DNA of 64,000 nucleotides from Methylobacterium sp. NMS14P (GCF_028583545.1 NZ_CP087106.1:2610501-2674500), one strand, 5' to 3'. Numbered from the stretch's first letter, positions 18,085 to 26,468 are shown. Translations and numbers: made by a program. The notes: generated from the sequence alone by a model not told the origin.

Positions 18085-19241
18085 GCCCGATCGACCGCAT
18101 CAAGACCTACGCCGACGAGCTGACGGCCCTGCGCCGCGATCTGCACGCCCATCCGGAGCTCGGCTTCGAGGAGGTGCGCACCGCCGGCATCGTGGCCGAC
18201 CTCCTCGAGACGTTCGGCTGCGAGGTCCATCGCGGCGTCGGCGGCACCGGCGTGGTCGGGCTGCTCAAGGGCCGCACCGACAACGGGAAGCGCATCGGCC
18301 TGCGCGCCGACATGGACGCCCTGCCCATCGAGGAGGAGACCAACCTCCCCTATCGCTCGACCTACGCGGGCAAGATGCACGCCTGCGGCCATGACGGGCA
18401 CACCACGATGCTGGTCGGCGCGGCGCGCTACCTCGCCGAGACCCGCGACTTCGACGGCACCGCGGTGTTCGTGTTCCAGCCGGCCGAGGAGGGGCGCGGC
18501 GGCGCCCGGGCCATGCTGAAGGACGGCCTGTTCGAGCGCTTCCCCTGCGACGAGATCTACGGCCTGCACAACCAGCCCGGCGGCGGCCACGGCATGATCA
18601 AGCTGCGGCCGGGCCCGATCATGGCGGCGGCGGACTTCTTCGACATCCACATCCGCGGCAAGGGCATCCACGCCGCCCAGCCGCACCGGGGCGTCGACCC
18701 GATCATCATCGCCACCGGCCTCGCCCAGGCCCTCCAGTCGATCGTGTCGCGCAACGCCGATCCGCTGAAGTCCATCGTCCTGTCGATCACCCGGATCGAG
18801 GCGGGCTCCGCCTACAACGTGATCCCGGAGACGGCCCATCTCGCCGGCACGATCCGCACCTTCGACAAGGAGATCCGGGCGCTCGCCGGCACCCGCATGC
18901 GCGAGCTGGCGGCCGGCTTCGGCGCGGCCTACGGCGCCGAGGTCACGGTCGACCTGCAGGACGTGTTCTCCGTCCTGGAGAACGCCCCCGCGCAGGCGGC
19001 CGCCGCCACGGAGGTCGCCACCGAGCTCCTGGGCGCCGACAAGGTCGAGGCGAACGTCGTGCCCAAGATGGGCAGCGAGGACTTCGCCGACATGACCATG
19101 GCGGTCCCCGGCGCCTATGTCTGGCTCGGCGCCAATCCGGGGCCCGGCCTGCACAATGCCGGCTACAACTTCGACGACTCGATCATCCCGATCGGCAGCG
19201 CCTTCCTGGCGCGGATGGTGGAGCGCCGCACCGCGGCCTGA
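18081..19241 (+). CDS. M20 family amidohydrolase (hippurate hydrolase-like)
   Basis: A 386-residue metal-dependent amidohydrolase of the M20D group, relatives of hippurate and N-acyl-amino-acid hydrolases. Metal and catalytic motifs: RRDLHAHPELGFEE, RADMDALPIEEETNLPY, MHACGHDGHTTML, QPAEEGRGGARAML, GLHNQPG and the final KMGSEDFADM. The lid/dimerisation domain is present (IRGKGIHAAQPHRGVDPI). The true substrate cannot be predicted from sequence. Its ATG overlaps the stop of the preceding acyltransferase-fold gene. A strong hairpin follows the stop. Confidence 0.88.
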   Translation: MSPIDRIKTYADELTALRRDLHAHPELGFEEVRTAGIVADLLETFGCEVHRGVGGTGVVGLLKGRTDNGKRIGLRADMDALPIEEETNLPYRSTYAGKMHACGHDGHTTMLVGAARYLAETRDFDGTAVFVFQPAEEGRGGARAMLKDGLFERFPCDEIYGLHNQPGGGHGMIKLRPGPIMAAADFFDIHIRGKGIHAAQPHRGVDPIIIATGLAQALQSIVSRNADPLKSIVLSITRIEAGSAYNVIPETAHLAGTIRTFDKEIRALAGTRMRELAAGFGAAYGAEVTVDLQDVFSVLENAPAQAAAATEVATELLGADKVEANVVPKMGSEDFADMTMAVPGAYVWLGANPGPGLHNAGYNFDDSIIPIGSAFLARMVERRTAA

Positions 19242-19253
19242 CGTGAGGCGGTC

Positions 19254-19283
19254 CCCGCCGTCCGGGACTTTCCGGACGGCGGG
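19254..19283 (+). terminator. hairpin after the M20 amidohydrolase gene
   Basis: A perfect 12-bp stem (CCCGCCGTCCGG with CCGGACGGCGGG) and a 6-base loop starts 12 bp after the stop codon. No T run follows, as is common in GC-rich genomes. Confidence 0.65.
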
Positions 19284-19388
19284 CGATGTCGCCGCGCGCG
19301 CCCGGTCGCCGTCGACAGCGCGGCCGATCGGTGCGAATCCTGACGGAATTCGCCCGCGAGCCAACGCGGGCCGCGATGGGAGGGCGCC

Positions 19389-19496
19389 ATGTCACCGGAG
19401 ATGCGGGAATCGCGCGCGGCGCTCATCCTGCTCGCCACCTCGGTCGGGGCGGTCCTGATATTCGGCGCCTTCACGCTGCTCACGCAGCTCGGCTGA
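19389..19496 (+). CDS. small hypothetical membrane protein (35 residues)
   Basis: A short frame: a polar start (MSPEMRESRA) followed by one hydrophobic segment (ALILLATSVGAVLIFGAF) and a short tail. A good ribosome site, GGGAGG, lies 6 bases before the ATG, which is the main support that it is translated. It would be a single-pass inner-membrane protein. It stands alone between the amidohydrolase hairpin and the PAS gene; no function is suggested. It could also be a chance frame. Confidence 0.45.
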   Translation: MSPEMRESRAALILLATSVGAVLIFGAFTLLTQLG

Positions 19497-19627
19497 GGCG
19501 CGCTCACAATTGCAACCTGAGCGGGTCGATCTGGGGTCGGATCGACGGGGTCCGGCCCCCAGGGGATCGGGATTTCGCCGTCCGCACAGGGGAATGCCGT
19601 TGATGGGTGATGGGCTATCGAGTTGAG

Positions 19628-19642
19628 TTAACCGCTCATTAA
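19628..19642 (+). promoter_or_regulatory. CtrA-type binding site upstream of the PAS gene
   Basis: TTAA-CCGCTCA-TTAA, an exact match to the full CtrA consensus TTAA-N7-TTAA, 67 bp before the start of the PAS-domain gene. In a ~70% GC genome such a site is unlikely by chance in a given promoter. The stretch 19497-19708 otherwise shows no gene. Confidence 0.6.
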
Positions 19643-19708
19643 TTCCATCAGCGGTTGTATGTCTCCGACGAAGGCGGGCATGGTGCGCGCTGGAACCGGA
19701 GTTCGCCC

Positions 19709-20299
19709 ATGATTGCCGACGCAATCCAGGGCCCCTGCCCTCGGCCGGTCGACCTCTCGGCCGCCCTCGACGCCTCCGGGATCATCGGCACGTGGTCGTG
19801 GTCCCCGCGCGCCGAGCGGTGCGTCCTCGATGCCGGCGCCGCCGAGGTGCTGGCCGGGGATCCCGGACTCGCCGGTCGCCCCCTCACGCTCTCGGTCGCC
19901 AAGGCCTGCGTCCATCCCGAGGATCGGCCGGCCGTGGTGCGGCAGTTCAAGGCGGTGCGCGAGCGCGGCGGCCTGTTCGTGGCCGAGTACCGGACGCTGT
20001 CGCCCTCGGGTCAGGTCCGCCGGATCCTCGATCGCGGCCGGATCCCGCCGGGCGCGTCGAGCCGGCGCCTCGGGCACGGCGTCATCATCGACGTGACCGA
20101 CGAGCCGTCGGCGACGCGCGCGATGGCCGAGCCCGCGGACGCGCTCACCCAGGCGGTCGACCGCGCTCTCGAATGCCGCGACGCCCTCGAGGGGGTGGCG
20201 GATTCCGAGCTTCAACTCCTCATCGACATGCTGCTGCTGCACCTCGGACGGCGCATCGCCAAGGCCTCCGCGACCGGCGCGCGGCACGGCGGCCACTGA
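19709..20299 (+). CDS. PAS-domain protein of unknown output
   Basis: A 196-residue soluble protein with one PAS fold (about residues 15-125): GIIGTWSWSPRAERCVLDAG at the start, then VHPEDRPAVVRQFKAVRERG, EYRTLSPSGQVRRILDRGR and the closing GHGVIIDVTD strand. The C-terminal ~65 residues are helical with no recognised effector, so it may be a sensor partner or a degenerate histidine-kinase-type protein. The ATG at 19709 is preferred because similarity begins about ten residues later; an upstream start would add an unconserved 18-residue leader. A CtrA-type site precedes it. It converges on the tadG-like gene. Confidence 0.7.
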   Translation: MIADAIQGPCPRPVDLSAALDASGIIGTWSWSPRAERCVLDAGAAEVLAGDPGLAGRPLTLSVAKACVHPEDRPAVVRQFKAVRERGGLFVAEYRTLSPSGQVRRILDRGRIPPGASSRRLGHGVIIDVTDEPSATRAMAEPADALTQAVDRALECRDALEGVADSELQLLIDMLLLHLGRRIAKASATGARHGGH

Positions 20300-20317
20300 G
20301 CGGGGCTGCCGCGTCCT

Positions 20318-20337
20318 GCCGGGCCGTCCGGCCCGGC
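20318..20337. terminator. hairpin between convergent PAS and tadG-like genes
   Basis: An 8-bp stem (GCCGGGCC with GGCCCGGC) and 4-base loop fills the gap just before the tadG stop; it can serve both strands. Confidence 0.5.
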
Positions 20338-21981
20338 TCACTGCACCAGCACGGCCTGGTTGCAGAGGGTGCCGTCGACGTCGAGGTCGGCGTAGCCCAG
20401 ACGCAGGCCGAGGCTGCGCAGGACGGTGTCGAGCACGAGGTCGACACCCGGCGTCACGGTGCCCAGAGCAGTCGTCAGGGTCGAATGGATCAGCGGCGGC
20501 ACGCCGACGTCGCCGACGCTCAGCACGAGATTGCGCAGCAGGCTGCCGGTGAGCGACTGGGTCAGGTTGCCCGAGGCGACCGTGCGCACCGTGTGGTTGG
20601 CGATGTCCGCGTCCGAGAACACGAGGGTCTGCGACGCGGTGCCGAGCGTCGCCTGGGCGCGCCCGGAGACGGTGATCCCCAACAGTGGCAGCGTGATCAG
20701 GGGCGCGGGCTGCGACAGGTCGGGGCTCGCGCTGCCCCCGTTGATCGCGGTGCGCGGCACCTGCGCGATCGCCAGCGTCGCCAGTCCCGTCTGCGCGTCG
20801 AGGGTGACCTTGCGTCCGCCGGACCCGGCGCAGCTGAGCGACCGCAGGGTCGCCTGTGCCGGTGCCACCTCCGCGTAGACCGGCAGGGTGATGGTTCCGA
20901 GTCCGAGCGCCGTGACGGTGGTCTCGATCAGCAGCCGGGTCTGCGCCGTCTGCACGGTGGCGTTCCGGCTGCCCGGCCGGACCCAGCCGGAGCTGCGCTT
21001 GCGCTCGCCGATCGCCAGGGTCAGGCGGGTCGAGAGCAGTCCCGGCACGGTGGCTCCGAGATCGACCGCCACCTGGTTCTGGCCGTTCGCCAGGGAGGCG
21101 GCGGCGCCCAGGAGGTTCAGCACGTTGAGCGAGGGGCCGGCGAAGCCCCGGGGCGGGGCCAGCGCGGCGGCGTCGCCGAGCCCGTCCACTTGGCCGATCG
21201 CGACGAGGTTTCCGGCATTCGGCAGGGCGTTGAGGATCCCCGACAGGGCCGACACCGCGCTGCCGTTGTCCGACGCGGCGACCCGGAGCGCCATCAGCAT
21301 CTGACCGACGCTGGCATTCGCCTGGACGATGTCGGTGTAGTTCGCGGCCTGCATGTTGAGGCTCGCCCCGAGGGCGTCGAGGACGCGCAGCCCGTCGACG
21401 CGGGCGCTGGCCAGGGCATCGTAGTCGCTGACGCTGAGCGACAGCTTGGCCCCGAGCAGCGCGCCGAGCAGGGCGTTGGCGATGCCGCCCTCGAGCTTCA
21501 GGGTGCCGGACCCGATCGTGAAGGCGGCGAACTGCGCGCTCGCGGCGGTCCCCGTCACCCGCAGCGGCACCGTGGCGGGCAGGCCGATCGCCCGGCCGAA
21601 GGTCACCGGGACCGAGGTCGAGAGGCCGACCCGCACCGCGTTCGCCGGGCTGCCGCCGGCGCTGAACCGGCCGCCCGGCGCGACGCCCTTGGTGCTCGCG
21701 TCGTAGCTGCCGGGCGCGACCGTGGCGGTCGCCGCGCCGTAGCCGTTGTCGCCGAGGGACCGGCGGGCGACCGTGTCGGCCTGGCTCGGATCGACGGCCG
21801 CCAGCATGGCGGCGATGTCCACCGCCCCCTGCGCCTTGCGCCGCGCCTGGAAGACCAGGCCGAGATCGATCCCAACCGCGCCCGCCCCCATCAGCATCGC
21901 GCTGCCGAGCGCCACCAGGATCGCGACGTTGCCGCCGCGCGCGACCCCGAAGCGCCGCAGGCACCCGCCCCGGCCGGTCAC
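20338..21981 (-). CDS. TadG-like pilus-associated protein
   Basis: A 547-residue envelope protein. The N-terminus has the TadG-like signature: GGNVAILVALGSAMLMGAG as one membrane helix (about residues 16-38), then AVGIDLGLVFQARRKAQGAV and DIAAMLAAVDP. The remaining ~480 residues are a periplasmic region rich in Ala, Leu, Thr and Val with no metal-site motif, so the von Willebrand-like part of some TadG proteins is not obvious. The start is the GTG at 21981, whose GTGA overlaps the stop of tadE, so the two are coupled. TadG and TadE are minor components of Flp/tight-adherence pili; no other tad or cpa gene is in the window. Confidence 0.75.
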   Translation of the reverse strand: MTGRGGCLRRFGVARGGNVAILVALGSAMLMGAGAVGIDLGLVFQARRKAQGAVDIAAMLAAVDPSQADTVARRSLGDNGYGAATATVAPGSYDASTKGVAPGGRFSAGGSPANAVRVGLSTSVPVTFGRAIGLPATVPLRVTGTAASAQFAAFTIGSGTLKLEGGIANALLGALLGAKLSLSVSDYDALASARVDGLRVLDALGASLNMQAANYTDIVQANASVGQMLMALRVAASDNGSAVSALSGILNALPNAGNLVAIGQVDGLGDAAALAPPRGFAGPSLNVLNLLGAAASLANGQNQVAVDLGATVPGLLSTRLTLAIGERKRSSGWVRPGSRNATVQTAQTRLLIETTVTALGLGTITLPVYAEVAPAQATLRSLSCAGSGGRKVTLDAQTGLATLAIAQVPRTAINGGSASPDLSQPAPLITLPLLGITVSGRAQATLGTASQTLVFSDADIANHTVRTVASGNLTQSLTGSLLRNLVLSVGDVGVPPLIHSTLTTALGTVTPGVDLVLDTVLRSLGLRLGYADLDVDGTLCNQAVLVQ

Positions 21982-22424
21982 AGGCCGCCCTTCCGGACGC
22001 TGACGCTGCTGCGCAGCACGGTCGGGAGCATCGGCAGCAGCCGCCCGAAGACGTTGACGCCGAGCGTCGCGGCGTCGAGGGTGACGGTGACGGTGTACAC
22101 CGTCGCGTCGCTGGGATCCGGCCCGACCTGCACGACGATGCTGCCCGGCCGGAACATCGCGCCGGCGCTCAGGCTCCGGTTCACCATGGTCTGGGCGAGG
22201 TTCGCGCGCTCGGCGTCGGTGACGCCGGCCACGGAGGCGCGGGCGGCCTCGGCGGCGATCTGGCGGAGATTGTGGGCGGCGCCCAGACAGATCCCGAACA
22301 CCGCGATCCCGGCGAAGAGCAGGAACAGCACGGGCGCCACGAGGGCGAACTCCACCGCGGAGCTGCCGCGCCGGCAGGTCCATCCGCTCGGCGCGCTCCG
22401 CCGGCGCAAGCGCCGCATGCCCAT
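21978..22424 (-). CDS. TadE-like pseudopilin
   Basis: A 148-residue minor pilin-like protein. After a basic N-terminus comes the TadE signature RGSSAVEFALVAPVLFLLFAG with the conserved glutamate, the single membrane helix, and then HNLRQIAAEAARASVAG. The rest is a small periplasmic domain. A GGAGGG ribosome site precedes the ATG. It heads a two-gene unit with the tadG-like gene. The 173-bp gap upstream (22425-22597) contains a markedly AT-rich patch at about 22488-22530, the likely promoter. Confidence 0.8.
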   Translation of the reverse strand: MGMRRLRRRSAPSGWTCRRGSSAVEFALVAPVLFLLFAGIAVFGICLGAAHNLRQIAAEAARASVAGVTDAERANLAQTMVNRSLSAGAMFRPGSIVVQVGPDPSDATVYTVTVTLDAATLGVNVFGRLLPMLPTVLRSSVSVRKGGL

Positions 22425-22597
22425 CGCATCGCCCTCCGCGACTCGCGCAGCGAGACCACTGCACGGCCCATCGTGGCGGCGATGTTCTAACTAATGGTTG
22501 TTTTGATATTTGATTTTACAACCAAGACGAGCAGTCGACGCCGCGGACGCGTCTCCCGCGCGCGACGGGCTCGTTGCCACCGCGCAGTGTCGCGGCC

Positions 22598-23701
22598 TCA
22601 GATCGCCCGCGGCGGCCGCAGCAGACCGATCCCGGCGGGATCGAAGGACGCGCTCTTGACGATGGCGTGGACCTCGCGCCCCGGCGCGAGGCCGAGTTCG
22701 CGGACGGCCGCGCCGGTCACGCGCGCCACGAGACGGGCGCCGTTGCAGTCGATCTCCACTGCCGTCTCGGCGCCCGCGGCGGTCAGGCCGCAGATCCGGC
22801 CGGCGAGCACGTTGCGGGCGCTGAGGCCGCGGGGAGGCTCGGTGGCGACGAGCACGTCGCGGGCGGGGATGCGCACCCGCAGCCGCGTCCCGGCCGGGCG
22901 CGACAGGCCCGGCACCAGCAGGCTCCCGGCGGCGCCCGTCAGGCGCGTGAGCCCGGTGGCGGCGTCGAGGGCCTCGACGACCATGTCGAGGAGCGCGCCG
23001 GCCTCGGCCTCGTGGATCGGCACGAGGTCGGCGCGGCGCAGGATCGTCTCCGCGGGGCCGGCGGCGGCCACCCGCCCCGATTCCAGCACGATCACCGTGG
23101 TGGCGAGCCGGGCCACCTCGGAGACGGCGTGGCTGACATAAATGACCGGCACGCCGGCCTCGTCGCGCAGGCGCTCGATGTAGGGGAGGATCTCGGCCTT
23201 GCGGGCCTCGTCCAGGGCCGCCAGGGGCTCGTCCATCAGCAGGAGGCGCGGCCTGGCCAGCAGCGCCCGCCCGATCGCCACCCGCTGGCGCTCGCCGCCC
23301 GAGAGGCCCGCGGGCCGCCGGTCGAGGAGGTGGTCGATGCCGAGCAGGCCCGTCACCGCCGCGAAGGCCGCCGGGTCGGCGCGGTGCCGCGCGAAGACCC
23401 GGCCGTAGCCGAGGTTGGACCGGACGCTGAGATGCGGGAACAGCCGCGCGTCCTGGAACACCACGCCGACCTGCCGCCGGTGCGGCGGCAGGATCAAGCC
23501 GGAAGCGGTGTCGACCCACGGGGTGCCGCCGACCACGATCCGGCCCCGGTCCGGCCGCGCGAGGCCGGCGATCAGGTCGATCAGCGTGGTCTTCCCCGAA
23601 CCCGAGCGCCCGAACAGGGCGGTGAGCCCCGGCCCGGCCTCGAAGGCGGCCTCGAGCACGAAGGCGCCGCGCCGGAGCTGGACGTCGACCTGGATGCTCA
23701 C
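22598..23701 (-). CDS. modC: molybdate ABC transporter ATP-binding protein
   Basis: ATPase subunit of the molybdate importer, about 367 residues. Walker A GRSGSGKTTLIDL, signature LSGGERQRVAIGRALL, Walker B RLLLMDEPLAALD and the switch histidine region YVSHAVSEVARLA are intact. The last ~70 residues form the Mop/TOBE-type molybdate-binding domain (SARNVLAGRICGL, VEIDCNGARLVARV). No ATG is available; GTG at 23701 or 23722 could start translation, and I take the inner one, which matches where family similarity begins. Unusually, it is separated from modB by a glutathione S-transferase gene on the opposite strand, so it needs its own promoter in the 62-bp gap shared with that gene. Confidence 0.9.
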   Translation of the reverse strand: MSIQVDVQLRRGAFVLEAAFEAGPGLTALFGRSGSGKTTLIDLIAGLARPDRGRIVVGGTPWVDTASGLILPPHRRQVGVVFQDARLFPHLSVRSNLGYGRVFARHRADPAAFAAVTGLLGIDHLLDRRPAGLSGGERQRVAIGRALLARPRLLLMDEPLAALDEARKAEILPYIERLRDEAGVPVIYVSHAVSEVARLATTVIVLESGRVAAAGPAETILRRADLVPIHEAEAGALLDMVVEALDAATGLTRLTGAAGSLLVPGLSRPAGTRLRVRIPARDVLVATEPPRGLSARNVLAGRICGLTAAGAETAVEIDCNGARLVARVTGAAVRELGLAPGREVHAIVKSASFDPAGIGLLRPPRAI

Positions 23702-23763
23702 GCGCCGGGACTCGGGTAACACGAGCCCCGGCGCGTCCCGGCGCCGGCCCGGACTTGCCCGCG

Positions 23764-24420
23764 ATGATCACGGTCCACCATCTCGAGAACAGCCGCTCGC
23801 AGCGCGTGCTCTGGCTGCTGGAGGAACTCGGGCTCCCCTACCGGGTGATCCGCCACGCCCGCGATCCGCGGACCCTGCGCGCGCCGCCCGAACTCGTGGC
23901 CGTGCACCCCCTCGGCAAAGCGCCGGTGATCACCGACGGCGAGACGGTGGTCGCCGAGACCGGCGCGATCGTCGCCTACCTGACGGATCTGGCCGGCGCG
24001 CGGCTGGTGCCCGGACCCGGGACGGAGGAGCGGCGGCGCTACGTCTACTGGTCGCACTACGCCGAGGGCTCGGCGATGCCGCCGCTGCTGCTGAAGCTGA
24101 TCTTCGGGCGGCTGGCGCCGGGCAGCCCCTGGCCGCTGCGGCCCCTCGTCCGCCGGATCGCCGACACGGTGCTGCGGGGCTTCGTCGATCCGGACCTGCG
24201 CCGGCACGCGGCCTTCTGGGAGGCGGAGCTCGCCGGCCGGCCGTATTTCTGCGGCGCCGACTTCACCGCGGCCGACATCCTGATGAGCTTCCCGCTGGAG
24301 GCCTTCGCGGCGCGCGGCACGGGCGCGGGCCCGCGCGTCGCGGACTGGCTCGCGCGCATCCACGCCCGCCCGGCCTACCGGCGGGCGCTGCAGCAGGGCG
24401 GCCCCTACGCGTATGCCTGA
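23764..24420 (+). CDS. glutathione S-transferase
   Basis: A 218-residue GST. N-terminal thioredoxin-fold domain (1-80): ITVHHLENSRSQRVLWLLEE with the active-site serine region, HPLGKAPVITDGE with the cis-proline, and AETGAIVAYL for glutathione binding. C-terminal helical domain: YFCGADFTAADILMSF with the N-capping Asp, then WLARIHARPAYRRAL. Such enzymes conjugate or reduce toxic electrophiles; the substrate is unknown. The gene runs against the mod genes on both sides, lying between modB and modC, and its stop is 30 bp from that of modB. Start at the ATG 23764; the TTG at 23755 is less likely. Confidence 0.88.
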   Translation: MITVHHLENSRSQRVLWLLEELGLPYRVIRHARDPRTLRAPPELVAVHPLGKAPVITDGETVVAETGAIVAYLTDLAGARLVPGPGTEERRRYVYWSHYAEGSAMPPLLLKLIFGRLAPGSPWPLRPLVRRIADTVLRGFVDPDLRRHAAFWEAELAGRPYFCGADFTAADILMSFPLEAFAARGTGAGPRVADWLARIHARPAYRRALQQGGPYAYA

Positions 24421-24450
24421 GCGGGCGTCTCGCCCCGGATCAGCCGCCAT

Positions 24451-25143
24451 TCAGCCCGCCCCCAGCCGCCGACCGGCCCGCCGCGCCAGGAACTCCGAGA
24501 CCAGCAGGGCCGTGACCGACAGCGCGATCGAGATCAGGGTGAGGCGCAGGGCCGGCCCCTCCCCGCCGGGAACCTGCGTCAGCGTGTAGATCGCCGACGG
24601 CAGCGTCTGGGTCTCGCCCGGGATGTTCGAGACGAACGTGATGGTCGCGCCGAACTCGCCCATCGCCTTGGCGAAGGCCAGCACGGCCCCCGCGAGGCAC
24701 CCGGGCAGGCTGAGCGGCAGCGTGATCGTCAGGAACACCGCGAAGGGGTTCGCGCCCAATGTCCCGGCCGCCTGCTCCAGGCGCCGGTCCACGGCCTCGA
24801 TCGACAGCCGCATCGCCCGCACCATGAGCGGGAATCCCATCACCGCGCAGGCGAGCGCCGCCCCGGTCCAGCGGAAGGAGAAGACGACGCCGATCTCGGC
24901 GAGGGGCGCGCCGAGCGGTCCGCGCCGGCCGAAGGCCAGCAGGAGCAGGTAGCCGGTCACGACCGGCGGCAGGATCAGCGGCAGGTGGACCAGGCCGTCC
25001 AGCAGGGCGCGGCCCGGGAAGCGGCGCCGCGCCAGCAGCCACGCCACGGCGAGGCCGGGCACGAGGCTGGCGAGCGTCGCCACCGTCGCCACCCGCAGGC
25101 TCAGGCCGACGGCGATCCACTCCTCCGGCGTGAGGCCGAGCAA
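24451..25143 (-). CDS. modB: molybdate ABC transporter permease
   Basis: Inner-membrane permease of the molybdate importer, 230 residues with about five hydrophobic helices. The EAA loop that contacts ModC is visible as EQAAGTLGANPFAVF, and the family segment HLPLILPPVVTGYLLLL is typical of ModB. The proposed start is a TTG at 25143, 15 bp after the modA stop; no ATG or GTG fits the family N-terminus (LTPEEWIAVGLSLRVA). It follows modA on the same strand. Confidence 0.92.
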   Translation of the reverse strand: MLGLTPEEWIAVGLSLRVATVATLASLVPGLAVAWLLARRRFPGRALLDGLVHLPLILPPVVTGYLLLLAFGRRGPLGAPLAEIGVVFSFRWTGAALACAVMGFPLMVRAMRLSIEAVDRRLEQAAGTLGANPFAVFLTITLPLSLPGCLAGAVLAFAKAMGEFGATITFVSNIPGETQTLPSAIYTLTQVPGGEGPALRLTLISIALSVTALLVSEFLARRAGRRLGAG

Positions 25144-25158
25144 GGGGGCGGCGCGCCG

Positions 25159-25974
25159 CTACTGGCTGGCGCCGGGCGGCGCGACCACCGTGAAGCCCTG
25201 GCGCTCGAAGGAGCCCCGGGCGTCCGGGCCGCGCAGGTAGGCGAGCAGCGTCCCGGCGTCCGGGTTGCGCGAATCCCGGGTCACGGCCGCCGGATAGACG
25301 ATCGGCGGGTGGCTGTCGGCCGGGAAGGTCGCGACTACGTGGACGCTCGGGTCCGCGGCCGCGTCGGTGGCGTAGACGATGCCGAGCGGCGCCTCGCCCC
25401 GGGCAACCAGCAGGAGGGCGGCGCGCACGTTCTCGGCCTGGGCGACCTGCCCCTTCACGGCGTCCCAGGCGCCGAGCTTCTCCAGGGCGGCCTTGCCGTA
25501 CTTGCCGGCGGGAACGGCGTCGATCGTCGCCATCGCCAGCCGCCCGCCGCCGAGCATCCGCGTCAGCGTGGTGCCGAGGTTCGGCGCCAGGGCGACCTGC
25601 GGATCCGCGGCGCTGTCCCTCGGCCCGGGGGCGATCAACACCAGGGCATTGCGGAGGAGGTCGATCCGCGAGCCGGTCTTCAGCAGCCCGGCCCGGTCGA
25701 CGTAGGCCATCCAGGCGAGGTCGGCCGAGATGAACAGGTCCGCCGGCGCCCCGGCCTCGATCTGCTTCGCGAGGGCGTTCGAGCCCGCGTAGGAGATCCG
25801 CGCGGTCCTGCCGGTCGCCTTCGTCCAGGCGGCGGCGGCGTCGTCGAGGGCGTTCTTGAGGCTCGCGGCCGCGAACACGACGACCGGCTCGTCCGCGCGC
25901 GCGGCCCTGTCTGTCGGCGCGAGGGCCAGGGCCGCGAGCGCGAGCGCGGCCAGGATCCGTCGGGTCAGGCGCAT
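25159..25974 (-). CDS. modA: molybdate-binding periplasmic protein
   Basis: Periplasmic substrate-binding protein of the molybdate importer. The 271-residue precursor has a signal peptide of ~27 residues (cleavage near ARA). Mature landmarks: VVVFAAASLKNALDDAA, ISYAGSNALAKQIEAGAPAD, FISADLAWM and GIVYATDAAADPSV. The serine and tyrosine positions that hold the oxyanion in ModA seem kept. A GGGGAGA ribosome site precedes the ATG. First gene of the leftward modA-modB pair; a TATATA element 30 bp upstream of the ATG may be its -10 box. Confidence 0.93.
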   Translation of the reverse strand: MRLTRRILAALALAALALAPTDRAARADEPVVVFAAASLKNALDDAAAAWTKATGRTARISYAGSNALAKQIEAGAPADLFISADLAWMAYVDRAGLLKTGSRIDLLRNALVLIAPGPRDSAADPQVALAPNLGTTLTRMLGGGRLAMATIDAVPAGKYGKAALEKLGAWDAVKGQVAQAENVRAALLLVARGEAPLGIVYATDAAADPSVHVVATFPADSHPPIVYPAAVTRDSRNPDAGTLLAYLRGPDARGSFERQGFTVVAPPGASQ

Positions 25975-26001
25975 CAGTGAAATCTCCCCGGTCGCGACCC
26001 G

Positions 26002-26009
26002 CTATATAC
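26002..26009 (-). promoter_or_regulatory. possible -10 element of modA
   Basis: GTATATAG on the minus strand, about 30 bp before the modA ATG, in an otherwise GC-rich stretch. TATATA is also the core of a ModE half-site, but the full ModE palindrome is not present. Confidence 0.25.
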
Positions 26010-26114
26010 GGCGGGGAACGACGGGGATCATAGGAGCGCGCGATCCGCCGGCCAAGGGCCAGCGGCCTCGGCGGATCGTGCGGTCCCCGCAACGTCAGTC
26101 GAAGCCAGTCCAGG

Positions 26115-26312
26115 TCAGCCGAGCTTGGCCTCCGGCCGGTCCTTGGGCTCGGCCTCCGCCCGATGCAGGCGGCTCAGCAGGACCAGGAGATGGCCCGGGA
26201 GCGGCCCGTCCGGTGCGGGGCCCCCGAAGATCCGCTCGCGCGGTCGGACATGCAAGGCCGTGCAGTTGACGACCACGGGCCCGCGGGGGCCGGAACGCCG
26301 GGACTTGGTCAC
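26115..26312 (-). CDS. doubtful small open frame (65 residues)
   Basis: A GTG-initiated frame giving a Pro/Arg-rich polypeptide (VTKSRRSGPRGPVVVNC at the start, HLLVLLSRLHRAEAEPKDRP near the end). Only a weak AGCAGG precedes the start, no family is recognised, and it may be a chance frame in GC-rich DNA. It lies in the 915-bp stretch between modA and prmA (25975-26889), which holds no convincing larger gene. Confidence 0.25.
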   Translation of the reverse strand: MTKSRRSGPRGPVVVNCTALHVRPRERIFGGPAPDGPLPGHLLVLLSRLHRAEAEPKDRPEAKLG

Positions 26313-26468
26313 GCTGTACGCACCCTGCTCAATCGTGATTCACGGAAAAAGCCGGCAAAAACGCCGCTGTCAGCGGCCGGTTCCGCGGCTGCGGTACATC
26401 ATTTGGTTAACGCGCGAACATCCTGCAGCATTCCTGAGCGCCGGCTCGCGCGAATCGGGCCCGCGGTC

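Noticed and set aside
19628..21964. 778-codon minus-strand frame across the PAS and tadG-like genes
   Set aside because: Arg/Pro/Gly-rich translation with no motif; the tadG-like frame in another phase explains the DNA.
26000..26012. Full ModE operator before modA
   Set aside because: Only the TATATA core is present; the symmetric CG-flanked second half-site is missing.
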